A stretch of DNA of 44,508 nt from Bryobacteraceae bacterium. Its GTDB lineage: Bacteria; Acidobacteriota; Terriglobia; Bryobacterales; Bryobacteraceae. Positions 8,138 to 17,420 of the stretch are shown here, piece after piece. The stretch spans positions 1 through 44,508 of the forward strand of contig JAICXK010000011.1 of assembly GCA_025980435.1 (NCBI GenBank). The letters are read 5' to 3'. The translations under genes were made by a program, and so were the position numbers. The notes under the pieces were generated by a model. It saw only the letters and a list, made by a program, of their open reading frames with translations. It had not been told where the DNA came from and ran no database searches. The number at the start of each line of letters is the position of its first letter. Within the stretch, counting starts at the first letter, position 1.

Positions 8138-9160
8138 ATGCCCCCCACTGGCCTAGCATATGAGACCGCAACGCCTTCCGATTTCGCGCCGGTGAGCGGC
8201 AGTTTTAAGAAGATCATTCTGCTCAAACCGCGCGGCTTCTGTGCCGGTGTGGTCCGCGCCATTGACGTTGTTAAGATCGCTCTGGATCTCTATGGAGGGC
8301 CGATCTACGTCCGCAAGGAAATCGTACACAACCGCCACGTGGTCGATGAACTGCGCCGCGCCGGAGCCATTTTCGTCGAGGAGTTGAGCGAAGTTCCGGA
8401 AGGAGCCCGGGTAATTTTCAGTGCTCATGGCGTGTCGCCGGCAGTTCGCGCCGAAGCCAAAGAACGGCGGTTGCAGGTGATCGACGCCACGTGCCCGCTG
8501 GTCACCAAGGTTCATCTCGAAGCAGTTCGTTTCGCAAAGCAGGACTATACGATTGTCCTGATCGGCCATCGGGATCACGACGAAGTGATCGGAACGCTGG
8601 GCGAGGCGCCCGAGAATACCGTCCTCGTTTCCGATGTCGACGATGTGAATCGGCTCGACATAAAGGATCCGGAGCGGGTCGTTTATCTCACTCAGACGAC
8701 CCTTTCTCTCGATGAAACCAAGGACATCGTAAAGCGGCTGATGGAACGCTTCCCGAAAATCATCGGCCCTAAGACCCAGGACATCTGTTACGCAACGGAG
8801 AACCGGCAGTTGGCCGTCAAAGCGGTAGCACCCCTTTGCCAGGCGCTGCTTGTGGTGGGATCGCAAAATAGTTCGAATTCCCGGCGTCTGGTTGAAGTCT
8901 GCGAAAAGGCCGGCGTTCCGGCTTACCTCCTCGACGATTGCAGCGAAGTTCAGGCGCCCATGCTGAAAGGCGTTGAGACCGTTGCTGTCACTGCGGGAGC
9001 CTCGGCTCCGGAACACCTCGTCGAGGAATTGATCGATCACCTGCGCGCCCAGGGATACTCCGAACTGGAAGAAGCGGAAATAAAGGACGAGGATGTTCGA
9101 TTCACGCTTCCATCCGATTTGGAAAGCTTCAAACCTCGCCTGCATACCGTTCGTACTTAA
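8138..9160 (+). CDS. ispH: 4-hydroxy-3-methylbut-2-enyl diphosphate reductase (IspH/LytB)
   Basis: A 340-residue cytoplasmic iron-sulfur enzyme that performs the last step of the MEP pathway, reducing HMBPP to IPP and DMAPP. The three [4Fe-4S] cysteines are Cys35 (RGFCAGV), Cys119 (DATCPLV) and Cys217 (DICYATENRQ). The substrate-binding His64 (VHNRHVV) and His97 (SAHGVSP) and the proton-relay Glu221 (TENRQ) are present. About 20 N-terminal residues precede the conserved start of the domain, a modest extension. The gene lies 24 nt upstream of squalene-hopene cyclase on the same strand, so isoprenoid precursor supply and hopanoid synthesis appear to share an operon. Confidence 0.96.
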   Translation: MPPTGLAYETATPSDFAPVSGSFKKIILLKPRGFCAGVVRAIDVVKIALDLYGGPIYVRKEIVHNRHVVDELRRAGAIFVEELSEVPEGARVIFSAHGVSPAVRAEAKERRLQVIDATCPLVTKVHLEAVRFAKQDYTIVLIGHRDHDEVIGTLGEAPENTVLVSDVDDVNRLDIKDPERVVYLTQTTLSLDETKDIVKRLMERFPKIIGPKTQDICYATENRQLAVKAVAPLCQALLVVGSQNSSNSRRLVEVCEKAGVPAYLLDDCSEVQAPMLKGVETVAVTAGASAPEHLVEELIDHLRAQGYSELEEAEIKDEDVRFTLPSDLESFKPRLHTVRT

Positions 9161-9184
9161 TGTCCGAATGACAGTATCGAAACG

Positions 9185-11128
9185 ATGAAGTCAAGTCTGC
9201 AGATCTCAGATTCGCTGAATCTCGCCTCCGCGGATGCGATTCGGCGAGTATCGAATGCCCTTTTGCAGCGGCAGTCAAGCGAGGGTTTCTGGTGGGCCGA
9301 TCTTCGCGCCGACAGCACGCTTGAATCCGACTACATCATGATGGAACTCTGGCTTCACCCTCCAGTCGATGGAGTCTGGAATCCGCCTACGCGTGCCAAG
9401 GTGGACCGCGCGGTCAATGCGATCCTGGCGCGGCAATTGGACGACGGCGGATTCAATATCTATTTGGGCGGTCCGTCCGAGGTGAACGCCTCCATCAAGG
9501 CTTACTTCGCGCTGAAGGTCGCGGGCATGCCCGCCTCTGATCCCCGGATGCAGCACCTGTGCGGCCGGATTCGGGAGCTCGGCGGATTGCAAGCCGCAAA
9601 TAGCTACGTCCGTATTAACCTCAGCCTTTTCGACCTCTATCCGCGCGCTGCATGTCCCTCGATTCCGCCTGAAATCATTCTGCTGCCGTTCAACTTCATT
9701 TACCAGATGTCGTCCTGGACGCGTGCCATCGTGATTTCGCTTTCAATTGTGCACGCCAGCAACCCGCATCGCCCCGTCCCGGCCGGATTCAATCTGGAAG
9801 AGCTTTACCTTCCCGGCGCGCCGATGCTTCCCAAGCGCGATCGAAGACTCTTCAGTTGGCGCAACTGCTTTCTTGTGGTCGACCGTTGCCTGAAGGCTTA
9901 TGAACGGGTCGGCCCGAAGTCGCTGCGGACCTTTGCGATGAATAAGTGCGCGCATTGGATGATCCGGCATTTTGAGGCTTCCGACGGTCTGGGAGCAATT
10001 TATCCGTCCATGCAATACGCCATCATGGCGCTGGACATGCTGGGCTACAGCGCCGAGCATCCGCTTCGTGTCGAAGCGGAGAGGCAGTTCAATCATCTGA
10101 TGGTGGATGATGCTGCACGCGGGTTCTACATGCAGCCCTGCTTTTCGCCGGTTTGGGATACCGCCATTGCCGCGTTTGCGCTGGGCGAAACCGAAGATGC
10201 TCCGTTCGCGGTGCTACGCCGCACAGCGGACTGGCTGCTATCGAAAGAGGTTCGCCGCAAGGGTGACTGGAGCGCCAAACGGCCCCACATCGAGCCTTCC
10301 GGGTGGGCATTCGAGTTTAATAACGATTTTTATCCGGACGTGGATGACACCGCGATGGTGTTGCTCGCCTTCGAGAAAGCGCGCGGATCGGACCCGACCG
10401 CGCAAAGAGCTTGCGAAAAACGGGCCATCGAGTGGCTGCTTGCCATGCAGAGCAGCGATGGCGGCTGGGCAGCTTTCGACGTCAACAACAACTGGAAGAT
10501 TCTGAGTCACGTTCCATTCGCGGACCATAACGCGATGCTCGATCCATCATGCCCGGATATTACGGGGCGAGTCTTGGAAGCGCTGGTGCGCTGTGGCTTG
10601 GAAACCACCCATCCGGCGGTGAAACGAGCGGTCAATTATCTCTTGCGAGTTCAGGAGAGCGATGGAAGCTGGTACGGCCGTTGGGGTGTGAACTACATTT
10701 ATGGCACGTTTCTCGCCTTGCGCGGTCTGCGCGCCGCCGGCCTTAGCGAGAATGAACCTTGCATCCAGCAGGCGCTCGAATTTATTCGCGCTTATCAAAA
10801 CCAGGATGGCGGCTGGGGTGAAAGCTGCGCCAGCTACGACGAGAACCGTTTCATTCCTAACTCCAGTACGCCTTCGCAAACGGCTTGGGCCATCCTCGCC
10901 CTGCTTGCCGGCGGCGATATCCGAAGCGAAAGCCTATACAACGGCGTCGAATATCTGGTTAGAACACAGCAGCCCGATGGCAACTGGAACGAGAATTATT
11001 GCACGGGAACGGGATTTCCCAGAGTTTTTTACCTGGCGTATACCGATTACCGGAACACTTTTCCGTTACTGGCTCTGGCCACGTATATGAAAGCGACCGC
11101 TTCTTCCGGCGAAGAGTTGGTCGCGTGA
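9185..11128 (+). CDS. shc: Squalene-hopene cyclase
   Basis: A 647-residue monotopic membrane triterpene cyclase that folds squalene into hopene/diplopterol. The catalytic DxDD motif is seen as Asp385-Val-Asp-Asp388 (PDVDDTAM), followed by several QW repeats, such as QSSDGGWAAF, QESDGSWYGRWG, QNQDGGWGES and QQPDGNWNE, and one near the N-terminus (QSSEGFWWADL). Length agrees with bacterial enzymes of about 630-680 residues. The ATG at 9185 gives a normal N-terminus. Thirty bases separate it from hpnH, so it is probably transcribed with ispH before and hpnH after it. Confidence 0.97.
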   Translation: MKSSLQISDSLNLASADAIRRVSNALLQRQSSEGFWWADLRADSTLESDYIMMELWLHPPVDGVWNPPTRAKVDRAVNAILARQLDDGGFNIYLGGPSEVNASIKAYFALKVAGMPASDPRMQHLCGRIRELGGLQAANSYVRINLSLFDLYPRAACPSIPPEIILLPFNFIYQMSSWTRAIVISLSIVHASNPHRPVPAGFNLEELYLPGAPMLPKRDRRLFSWRNCFLVVDRCLKAYERVGPKSLRTFAMNKCAHWMIRHFEASDGLGAIYPSMQYAIMALDMLGYSAEHPLRVEAERQFNHLMVDDAARGFYMQPCFSPVWDTAIAAFALGETEDAPFAVLRRTADWLLSKEVRRKGDWSAKRPHIEPSGWAFEFNNDFYPDVDDTAMVLLAFEKARGSDPTAQRACEKRAIEWLLAMQSSDGGWAAFDVNNNWKILSHVPFADHNAMLDPSCPDITGRVLEALVRCGLETTHPAVKRAVNYLLRVQESDGSWYGRWGVNYIYGTFLALRGLRAAGLSENEPCIQQALEFIRAYQNQDGGWGESCASYDENRFIPNSSTPSQTAWAILALLAGGDIRSESLYNGVEYLVRTQQPDGNWNENYCTGTGFPRVFYLAYTDYRNTFPLLALATYMKATASSGEELVA

Positions 11129-11158
11129 AAGGAAGGCGTTTGAGTTGAGGAATTCACT

Positions 11159-12271
11159 ATGAGATTTCCACTGTCCATGACCGTAGGGATGGGCGCCTAC
11201 ATCGCCAAGAACAAGTTCAACCCGCGGCCGGAGTGGCAGAAGAACATTACTGGCGGTGATGACTCCGCTAATCCGTTCAAGATCATCATGCATACGCGCA
11301 CCGGGGATGAGCCGGCCTTTGAGCACCCCATGATCAAAAAGCGCTTTCCGCTGGTGCTCATGTTGGAACCGCTGCACGCGTGCAATCTGACCTGCACTGG
11401 TTGCGGCCGGATTCGCGAATATGAAAGCACGATCAGCGAGCGGCTCTCAGTAGAACAGTGCCTGAAAGCAGTCGACGAGTGCGGCGCGCCTACCGTATCC
11501 ATCTGCGGCGGCGAGCCCATGCTTTATCCCGAAATCGGCCGGCTGTGCGAAGAGATTCTGGCCCGCGGCAAGAACATTATTCTCTGCACCAACGGCATGT
11601 TCATCCGCAAAAAGATCAAGCAGTTCAAACCGGATTCCCGTTTCTTTTTCAACGTTCACCTGGACGGTATGGAGAAGAATCACGACCTCGCGGTGGAACG
11701 CGCGGGTGTTTTCAAAGAAGCGATTGAAGGCATCAAGGTCGCCAAAGCCCACGGCTTCAAGGTTTGCACGAATACGACGGTTTACAAAGAGACCGACATG
11801 AAGGAAATCGAGGAGCTTTTCATGTTCCTCGAAGGTCTTGCTGTCGATGGCTTCCTGATCTCGCCCGCCTATGGCTACTCTGCCGTGAACCAGCGTGAGA
11901 TTTTCATGACGCGCGACGATATCATGGAAAAGTTTCAGGATATCGACCGGCTGGCGAAGCGCTTCCGCATTAACAACACCCCAACCTACCTGGATTTTCT
12001 GAAGGGTGACCGCAAGCTTCCGTGTACTGCCTGGGGAAATCCCACCTACAATGTCAAAGGCTGGAAGGGTCCCTGCTATCTCATCACCGATGCCCACTAC
12101 GGCACTTTCGAAGAACTGATGACAAAGACGCAGTGGAATCACTATGGCGAGGGGAACGATCCGCGCTGCGATCACTGCATGGTTCATTGCGGGTACGAAC
12201 CCTCCGCCGCGCTCGGTATCAATTCAAAACTCACCGATACCATCAAGCTGATGAGCTGGGCGTTCCGTTAG
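11159..12271 (+). CDS. hpnH: Adenosyl-hopene transferase HpnH (radical SAM)
   Basis: A 370-residue radical SAM enzyme. The cluster-binding CxxxCxxC is Cys75, Cys79 and Cys82 (ACNLTCTGC), followed by the SAM-binding SICGGEPM segment. The N-terminus MRFPLSMTVGMGAYIAKNK and the C-terminal cysteine-containing DPRCDHCMVHCGYEP are typical of HpnH. Established work on HpnH shows that it joins the 5'-deoxyadenosyl group to diploptene, giving adenosylhopane, the first extended bacteriohopanepolyol intermediate. It follows squalene-hopene cyclase directly. HpnG, which would remove the adenine, is not in this window. Confidence 0.95.
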   Translation: MRFPLSMTVGMGAYIAKNKFNPRPEWQKNITGGDDSANPFKIIMHTRTGDEPAFEHPMIKKRFPLVLMLEPLHACNLTCTGCGRIREYESTISERLSVEQCLKAVDECGAPTVSICGGEPMLYPEIGRLCEEILARGKNIILCTNGMFIRKKIKQFKPDSRFFFNVHLDGMEKNHDLAVERAGVFKEAIEGIKVAKAHGFKVCTNTTVYKETDMKEIEELFMFLEGLAVDGFLISPAYGYSAVNQREIFMTRDDIMEKFQDIDRLAKRFRINNTPTYLDFLKGDRKLPCTAWGNPTYNVKGWKGPCYLITDAHYGTFEELMTKTQWNHYGEGNDPRCDHCMVHCGYEPSAALGINSKLTDTIKLMSWAFR

Positions 12272-12274
12272 GAG
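12270..12274 (+). promoter_or_regulatory. Shine-Dalgarno AGGAG that fixes the hpnA TTG start
   Basis: AGGAG overlaps the hpnH stop codon and ends 4 nt before the TTG at 12279. The next codons directly give PLSLVTGASGFLG, the usual beginning of an extended SDR protein, so the TTG is very likely the true start. Confidence 0.6.
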
Positions 12275-12278
12275 CGCC

Positions 12279-13253
12279 TTGCCGCTCAGCTTAGTCACCG
12301 GAGCCAGCGGTTTCCTTGGGTGGCACGTAGCTCGTGTTCTGATTGAGCGGGGCCATCGTGTGCGGGCGCTGTGCCGCCCGGCCAGTCAGATCCGCGAACT
12401 GGATGTAGAGCGAGTCTCAGGAGACCTTCGCGATCCCGAATCCCTGGCGCGAGCGGTGCACAGCTGTGAGTTTGTTTTTCATGTTGCGGCCGATTACCGG
12501 CTCTGGTCGAAGGATCCGCGGGATCTTTACCATTCCAATGTCGAGGGCACCCGCAACGTTATTGAAGCCGCCCAGCGCGCCGGAATCCAAAGGATTGTGT
12601 ATACCAGCACGGTTGGCTGCATCGGCATGCCGAAGGGCCGAAATGGGGATGAGGATACACCCGTAAGCATCGAAGACATGGCGGGCCATTATAAGCGTTC
12701 GAAGTGGCTCGCCGAACAGGTCGCGCTCGAAAAGGCGCGCGCTGGTGTTCCCATCGTCATCGTGAATCCGACCGCGCCGATTGGCGATCACGATTGGAAG
12801 CCGACCCCCACCGGCAAAATCATCGTCGACTTCCTGCGCGGCAAATTGCCGGCGTTCGTGGACACTGGCCTGAATCTGGTGGATGTCCGGGATACCGCTA
12901 TCGGGCATCTGCAAGCTGCCGAAAAGGGACGCGTAGGGGAACGCTACATCCTGGGATGCGAGAACCTCACTCTGGAGCAGATTCTGTCCCGCCTGGCGGT
13001 AATCGCCGGGAAGCCGGCTCCGAAGATAAAGCTTCCGTACGCTGTTGCGTACGCTACCGGCCTTTTGACAACGGCTTGGGCCAACGTAAGCGGCCGCCCG
13101 CCTGTCGCGCCCATGGAAGGCGTAAAAATGGCGCGCAAAAAAATGTTTGTGACGCACGCCAAAGCGTCGCGAGAGTTTGGCTTTGCGCCCGGACCAGTCG
13201 ATGCCGCTCTCGCGCGTGCGATTGAGTGGTTCCGCGCAAATGGCTACTGTTAA
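12279..13253 (+). CDS. hpnA: Hopanoid-associated sugar epimerase/oxidoreductase HpnA
   Basis: A 324-residue extended short-chain dehydrogenase/reductase. The NAD(P)-binding TGASGFLG lies at residues 7-14, and the serine of YTSTVGCIG and the YKRSK segment supply the catalytic Ser, Tyr and Lys. The stretch FVFHVAADYRLW is characteristic of HpnA proteins of hopanoid clusters. The exact reaction of HpnA is not established; a role in handling a sugar or side-chain carbonyl of hopanoids has been assumed from gene context. A TTG start with an AGGAG ribosome site is used. The gene sits 7 nt after hpnH and 10 nt before rfbF, bridging the hopanoid and deoxysugar parts of the operon. Confidence 0.9.
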   Translation: MPLSLVTGASGFLGWHVARVLIERGHRVRALCRPASQIRELDVERVSGDLRDPESLARAVHSCEFVFHVAADYRLWSKDPRDLYHSNVEGTRNVIEAAQRAGIQRIVYTSTVGCIGMPKGRNGDEDTPVSIEDMAGHYKRSKWLAEQVALEKARAGVPIVIVNPTAPIGDHDWKPTPTGKIIVDFLRGKLPAFVDTGLNLVDVRDTAIGHLQAAEKGRVGERYILGCENLTLEQILSRLAVIAGKPAPKIKLPYAVAYATGLLTTAWANVSGRPPVAPMEGVKMARKKMFVTHAKASREFGFAPGPVDAALARAIEWFRANGYC

Positions 13254-13263
13254 GGGCGCCTCT

Positions 13264-14067
13264 ATGCAAGCGAAGTATAATTCACGGATGAAGGTTGTCA
13301 TTCTCTGCGGCGGCCTCGGCACACGCCTGCGCGAGGAGACTGAGTTTCGCCCGAAGCCCCTTGTCGACGTCGGCGGTCGCCCCATTCTGTGGCACATCAT
13401 GAAGCTATACGCGCACCATGGCTTTCGTGATTTTGTGCTCTGCCTGGGATACCGCGGGAACATGATCAAAGAGTATTTCCTGAACTACGAGGCGATGAAT
13501 AACGATTTCACCATTTGCCTCGGAAAGAAATCTCAGATTCATTACAACGATAACCACGAAGAGCAGGATTATTTCGTGACTCTGGCTGAAACCGGCGCGG
13601 AATCCATGACCGGCGGGCGCGTCAAACGGGTCCGAAAGTATATTCAGGGCAATGACACGTTTATGGTCACCTACGGCGATGGCGTCAGCGACGTGGATAT
13701 CCCCAGACTGCTGGACTTTCACCGTAGCCACGGAAAAATCGCTACCGTGACAACCTTCCGGCCGGTTTCGCGGTTCGGGATTTTGGACATTAGTAAATCC
13801 AACCAGGTGATGAACTTCATCGAAAAGCCGCGCTCCGACGCCTGGGCGAGCGCAGGCTATTTCGTTTTTGAAAATAAGATTTTCGACTACCTCGATGGCG
13901 ATCAATGCGTGCTCGAACGCGAGCCCCTTGAACGCCTCGCCGAACAGGGCGAGCTGATGGCCTATCACCACGAGGGATTCTTCTTCGCCATGGACACCTA
14001 TCGCGAATACCAGGTATTGAACGAGTTGTGGAAGTCAGGCGAAGCGCCATGGAAGAAATGGGCATGA
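13264..14067 (+). CDS. rfbF: Glucose-1-phosphate cytidylyltransferase
   Basis: A 267-residue nucleotidyltransferase that makes CDP-glucose from CTP and glucose-1-phosphate, the entry step to CDP-3,6-dideoxyhexoses. The signature [16 protein letters not shown] with the following [10 protein letters not shown] is present, as are the metal-site aspartates in [10 protein letters not shown] and the FIEKP segment. ATG 13264 was chosen because AAGGG lies 7 nt upstream; ATG 13288 (MKVVILCGG) would match the usual family N-terminus and is a real alternative. It follows hpnA by 10 nt and overlaps the next gene by 4 nt (ATGA). Confidence 0.92.
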   Translation: MQAKYNSRMKVVILCGGLGTRLREETEFRPKPLVDVGGRPILWHIMKLYAHHGFRDFVLCLGYRGNMIKEYFLNYEAMNNDFTICLGKKSQIHYNDNHEEQDYFVTLAETGAESMTGGRVKRVRKYIQGNDTFMVTYGDGVSDVDIPRLLDFHRSHGKIATVTTFRPVSRFGILDISKSNQVMNFIEKPRSDAWASAGYFVFENKIFDYLDGDQCVLEREPLERLAEQGELMAYHHEGFFFAMDTYREYQVLNELWKSGEAPWKKWA

Positions 14068-15101
14068 GCAGCATGGCTTGGCGTGACCGGCCTGCCCTGA
14101 TTACGGGTGCAACTGGATTAGTAGGTAGCTGGCTCGCCCGCCGCCTGGTCGAGGCTGGTGCTGACGTGGTCTGCGTGGTGCGCGATTGGGTGCCGCAAAG
14201 CGAAATCGTTCGCAGCGGAACGCTAGATCGCGTAAAGGTCGTGCGTGGGGATATTTGTGATCGCGAATTGATTGAGCGAACGCTAGGGGAATATGAGGTC
14301 AATACGGTTTTTCATCTCGCCGCCCAGACCATCGTCGGCATCGCCAATCGCAATCCCATCTCGACGTTTGAAAGCAACATCGCCGGAACGTGGAATGTCT
14401 TGGAAGCATGCCGCCGGTCACCCGCCGTCAAGGCGATTGTCATCGCGTCTTCCGACAAGGCCTATGGCGATCAGGACCAACTGCCGTACTCAGAAGATAC
14501 ACCGCTCGAAGGACGCCATCCCTACGATGTGAGCAAATCATGTGCGGATTTGATTGCGCAGGCCTATGGGACAACGTATGGTTCGCCGGTCGCCATTACC
14601 CGTTGCGGCAATTTCTATGGTGGCGGCGATCTGAACTGGAACCGCATTGTGCCAGGTACGATTCGTTCCGTTCTGCGCGGTGAGCGGCCTGTAATCCGTT
14701 CGGATGGCCAGTTCGTACGTGACTATTTCTACGTAGAAGACGGCGCAGCGGCCTACATGCTCCTGGCCGAATTGATGCTAACCGAGCCCGAGCGCGTTCT
14801 CGGCCAGGCGTTCAACTTTTCGAATGAGATTCAAGTCACGGTCACTGAATTGGTGAATCGCATTCTCGAAAAAATGAATTCGTCGCTTCAACCCGATATT
14901 CGCAACGAAGCCTCTAACGAAATCCGCCACCAGTATCTCAGCGCGGAAGCGGCCCGAACCAGGCTGGGCTGGCGTCCGCTTTTTAGCCTGGAAGAAGGGC
15001 TGACGCGCACCATCGAGTGGTATCGCAATTTCCTGGAAGGAGCTTTTCATGAGTTCTCAGACCGAGAGCTTGCGGGATCGCATTCTCGATCTGGTAAGTG
15101 A
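14064..15101 (+). CDS. rfbG: CDP-glucose 4,6-dehydratase
   Basis: A 345-residue extended SDR enzyme that converts CDP-glucose to CDP-4-keto-6-deoxyglucose. The NAD-binding [10 protein letters not shown] lies at residues 14-23, the dehydratase pair Asp131-Lys132 in SSDKAYG, and the YxxxK pair Tyr154/Lys158 in [12 protein letters not shown]. The motif [16 protein letters not shown] is typical of this family and distinguishes it from dTDP-glucose dehydratases. The ATG at 14064 overlaps the rfbF stop; upstream in-frame ATGs exist at 14049 and 14058. The 3' end overlaps rfbH by 53 nt, and the last residues (after about 328) look unconserved. Confidence 0.92.
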   Translation: MSSMAWRDRPALITGATGLVGSWLARRLVEAGADVVCVVRDWVPQSEIVRSGTLDRVKVVRGDICDRELIERTLGEYEVNTVFHLAAQTIVGIANRNPISTFESNIAGTWNVLEACRRSPAVKAIVIASSDKAYGDQDQLPYSEDTPLEGRHPYDVSKSCADLIAQAYGTTYGSPVAITRCGNFYGGGDLNWNRIVPGTIRSVLRGERPVIRSDGQFVRDYFYVEDGAAAYMLLAELMLTEPERVLGQAFNFSNEIQVTVTELVNRILEKMNSSLQPDIRNEASNEIRHQYLSAEAARTRLGWRPLFSLEEGLTRTIEWYRNFLEGAFHEFSDRELAGSHSRSGK

Positions 15102-16377
15102 GTATCACGAGCTTGCCTTTGCTTCGCAGCCTTTCGTTCCCGGCGAGACTCCGGTGCCGGTTTCGGGACGCGTATTCGACGCCGAAGACATGCGTTCCCT
15201 GGTCGATTCCTCGCTTGACTTCTGGCTGACCACCGGCCGGTTCGCGGCGCAGTTTGAGAAGCAGTTCGCGCGTTGGTTTGGAATCCGTACCGCAACGCTC
15301 GTCAATTCCGGTTCATCGGCGGATCTTCTCGCCGTAACGTCTCTGACCTCGCCTAAACTGGGCGATCGGCGCTTGGTGCCCGGAGATGAAGTTATCACCG
15401 TGGCCGCCGGCTTTCCTACAACCGTAAATCCCATCATCCAGAACGGCCTCGTTCCGGTCTTTCTGGACGAGCACATTCCGACGTATAACATCGATACAAC
15501 CCTGTTGGAAGAGGCCCGTTCCGACCGGACGCGCGCTGTGGTGATCGCCCACACACTCGGCAATCCGTTCAACTTGGCCGCGGTGACTGAGTTTGTCCGG
15601 AAATACGATTTGTGGCTGGTCGAAGATTGCTGCGATGCCGTGGGAGCCACCTATGGCGGACAAAAAGTCGGCACATTTGGAGATCTGGCTACAGTCAGCT
15701 TTTATCCCGCCCATCACATCACCATGGGCGAAGGCGGCTGCGTTCTGACGGAAAAGCCATTACTCAAAACGATCCTCGAATCTTTTCGAGACTGGGGCCG
15801 CGATTGCTGGTGCGAACCTGGCAAAGCAAATACTTGCGGGAAGCGGTTCGGCTGGCAACTCGGGCAACTGCCGTTCGGCTATGACCATAAGTACACGTAC
15901 TCGCATATCGGCTACAACCTGAAGATGACGGATATGCAGGCCGCCGTCGGCGTATCCCAGTTGAAGAAGCTGCCGGAGTTCATCGCCATGCGTCGCACAA
16001 ATTTCGCTACCCTGCGCGAAGGATTTCGCGACCTGGAAGAATTTTTCATTCTGCCCGAGGCAACTCCCAACTCCGAGCCAAGCTGGTTTGGCTTCCCTAT
16101 CGCGGTACGCCCGGATGCGCCCTTCAATCGCAATCAGGCCATCGCCTTCCTGGAAAGCCGCAAGATTGCGACGCGTCTTCTTTTTGGCGGCAACCTGCTG
16201 CGCCAGCCTGCCTATCAAGGCATCAAACATCGCGTCGTCGGTTCTCTTGAAAATACCGACTTCATCATGAACCAGGTCTTCTGGGTCGGCGTTTTTCCGG
16301 GCCTCACGTCAGAAATGCTTGCGTACATGCTCGACGTATTTCACCAGATGCCCGTTGCGCATCTCGTCACGTTGTAG
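15049..16377 (+). CDS. rfbH: CDP-4-keto-6-deoxyglucose 3-dehydrase (E1)
   Basis: A 442-residue PMP-dependent, [2Fe-2S]-containing enzyme of the aspartate-aminotransferase fold that removes the 3-hydroxyl from CDP-4-keto-6-deoxyglucose together with a reductase partner. Two hallmarks are visible: the PLP lysine is replaced by His222 in [14 protein letters not shown], and the cluster cysteines are Cys195, Cys253, Cys255 and Cys263, with the same 58-2-8 spacing as in the Yersinia enzyme. AAGGAG lies 6 nt before the ATG, which is inside rfbG, so the 53-nt overlap is credible. The E3 ferredoxin-type reductase that normally passes electrons to E1 is not encoded nearby. Confidence 0.94.
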   Translation: MSSQTESLRDRILDLVSEYHELAFASQPFVPGETPVPVSGRVFDAEDMRSLVDSSLDFWLTTGRFAAQFEKQFARWFGIRTATLVNSGSSADLLAVTSLTSPKLGDRRLVPGDEVITVAAGFPTTVNPIIQNGLVPVFLDEHIPTYNIDTTLLEEARSDRTRAVVIAHTLGNPFNLAAVTEFVRKYDLWLVEDCCDAVGATYGGQKVGTFGDLATVSFYPAHHITMGEGGCVLTEKPLLKTILESFRDWGRDCWCEPGKANTCGKRFGWQLGQLPFGYDHKYTYSHIGYNLKMTDMQAAVGVSQLKKLPEFIAMRRTNFATLREGFRDLEEFFILPEATPNSEPSWFGFPIAVRPDAPFNRNQAIAFLESRKIATRLLFGGNLLRQPAYQGIKHRVVGSLENTDFIMNQVFWVGVFPGLTSEMLAYMLDVFHQMPVAHLVTL

Positions 16378-16380
16378 CGC

Positions 16381-17406
16381 ATGACCCACCCGCTCGCTCC
16401 CGATCTCGATCACATCCTCGCGCACACGTCCGGGATCTGGGATGCGCTGCGCGGGCAAAATATTTTTATTACTGGCGGTACGGGATTTGTCGGCACATGG
16501 CTGGTTGAGAGTTTGGTCTGGGCCAATGACCGTCTGAATCTCAACGTCCAGGCATTTCTGCTGACGCGCAATCCGGATGCGTTTCAGGCGAAGGTTCCGC
16601 ATGCGGCGAATCACCCTTCGATTCAATTCCTGAAAGGCGATGCGCGCTCGTTCACATACCCTGACGGCGCATTCCGATTTGTGATCCATGCCGCCACTGA
16701 ACAGGGTCATGTTCCCGGCAACTTTGAGCTCGATTTGCAGGCAACCAAACATGTACTCGAATTCGCGCGTACTCACGAAACGCGCCGCTTCTTGTTCACC
16801 AGTTCCGGCGCAGTGTACGGGAACCAGCCGTCCGATTTGACGCACATCCCTGAAGAATATCCGGGTGCGCCATCCACCGTCGATCTCAATTCAGCTTATG
16901 GACAGGCTAAGCGCGCTTCCGAGTTTCTCTGCGCCGTCTACGCGCGCCAGTTCGCGTTCTCGGCGGTCATCGCCCGCCTGTTTGCCTTCTCCGGACCCTG
17001 TCTGCCGCTCGACCTCAATTTCGCGATTGGAAATTTCATTCGCGACGTGCTCGGCGGTGGTCCTGTCCGTATCGCCGGTGACGGCACGCCGTATCGGTCC
17101 TATCTTTATGCCGCGGATCTCGCGATCTGGCTCTGGACACTTCTTATTCGCGGTGAATCATCTCGACCTTACAACGTCGGATCGGGCGAAGATCTCACCA
17201 TCTCGGAATTAGCGCGAGCAGTGGTCCGGAACACGGAGCCTGCAACACAAATAGAGATCGCCCGGCAGCCTGTTGGGGGCGCTCCGCCCTCGCGCTACGT
17301 GCCTTCCGTCGAGCGCGCGCGCCGCGAATTGGGCCTCACTCCGCTCATTTCCCTGGACGAAGCGGTTCGCCGCATGTACCAATGGAATCGGAAGGCGAAA
17401 ATATAG
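16381..17406 (+). CDS. NAD-dependent epimerase/reductase, possible CDP-3,6-dideoxyhexose synthase
   Basis: A 341-residue extended SDR. A short N-terminal extension of about 27 residues precedes the dinucleotide site ITGGTGFVGTW (residues 30-40). The catalytic set is Ser141/142 in FTSSGAVYG and Tyr173/Lys177 in SAYGQAK. The gene begins 3 nt after rfbH, so it most likely performs the final 4-keto reduction (giving CDP-abequose or CDP-paratose) or an epimerisation. It is longer than the Salmonella RfbJ/RfbS enzymes, and the product stereochemistry cannot be read from sequence. A broader sugar-nucleotide epimerase remains possible. Confidence 0.75.
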   Translation: MTHPLAPDLDHILAHTSGIWDALRGQNIFITGGTGFVGTWLVESLVWANDRLNLNVQAFLLTRNPDAFQAKVPHAANHPSIQFLKGDARSFTYPDGAFRFVIHAATEQGHVPGNFELDLQATKHVLEFARTHETRRFLFTSSGAVYGNQPSDLTHIPEEYPGAPSTVDLNSAYGQAKRASEFLCAVYARQFAFSAVIARLFAFSGPCLPLDLNFAIGNFIRDVLGGGPVRIAGDGTPYRSYLYAADLAIWLWTLLIRGESSRPYNVGSGEDLTISELARAVVRNTEPATQIEIARQPVGGAPPSRYVPSVERARRELGLTPLISLDEAVRRMYQWNRKAKI

Positions 17407-17420
17407 TTGAGAGACACCGC

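Noticed and set aside
8153-9145. Long open frame on the minus strand opposite ispH
   Set aside because: It mirrors the codon structure of ispH, gives no recognisable motif and ispH is certain.
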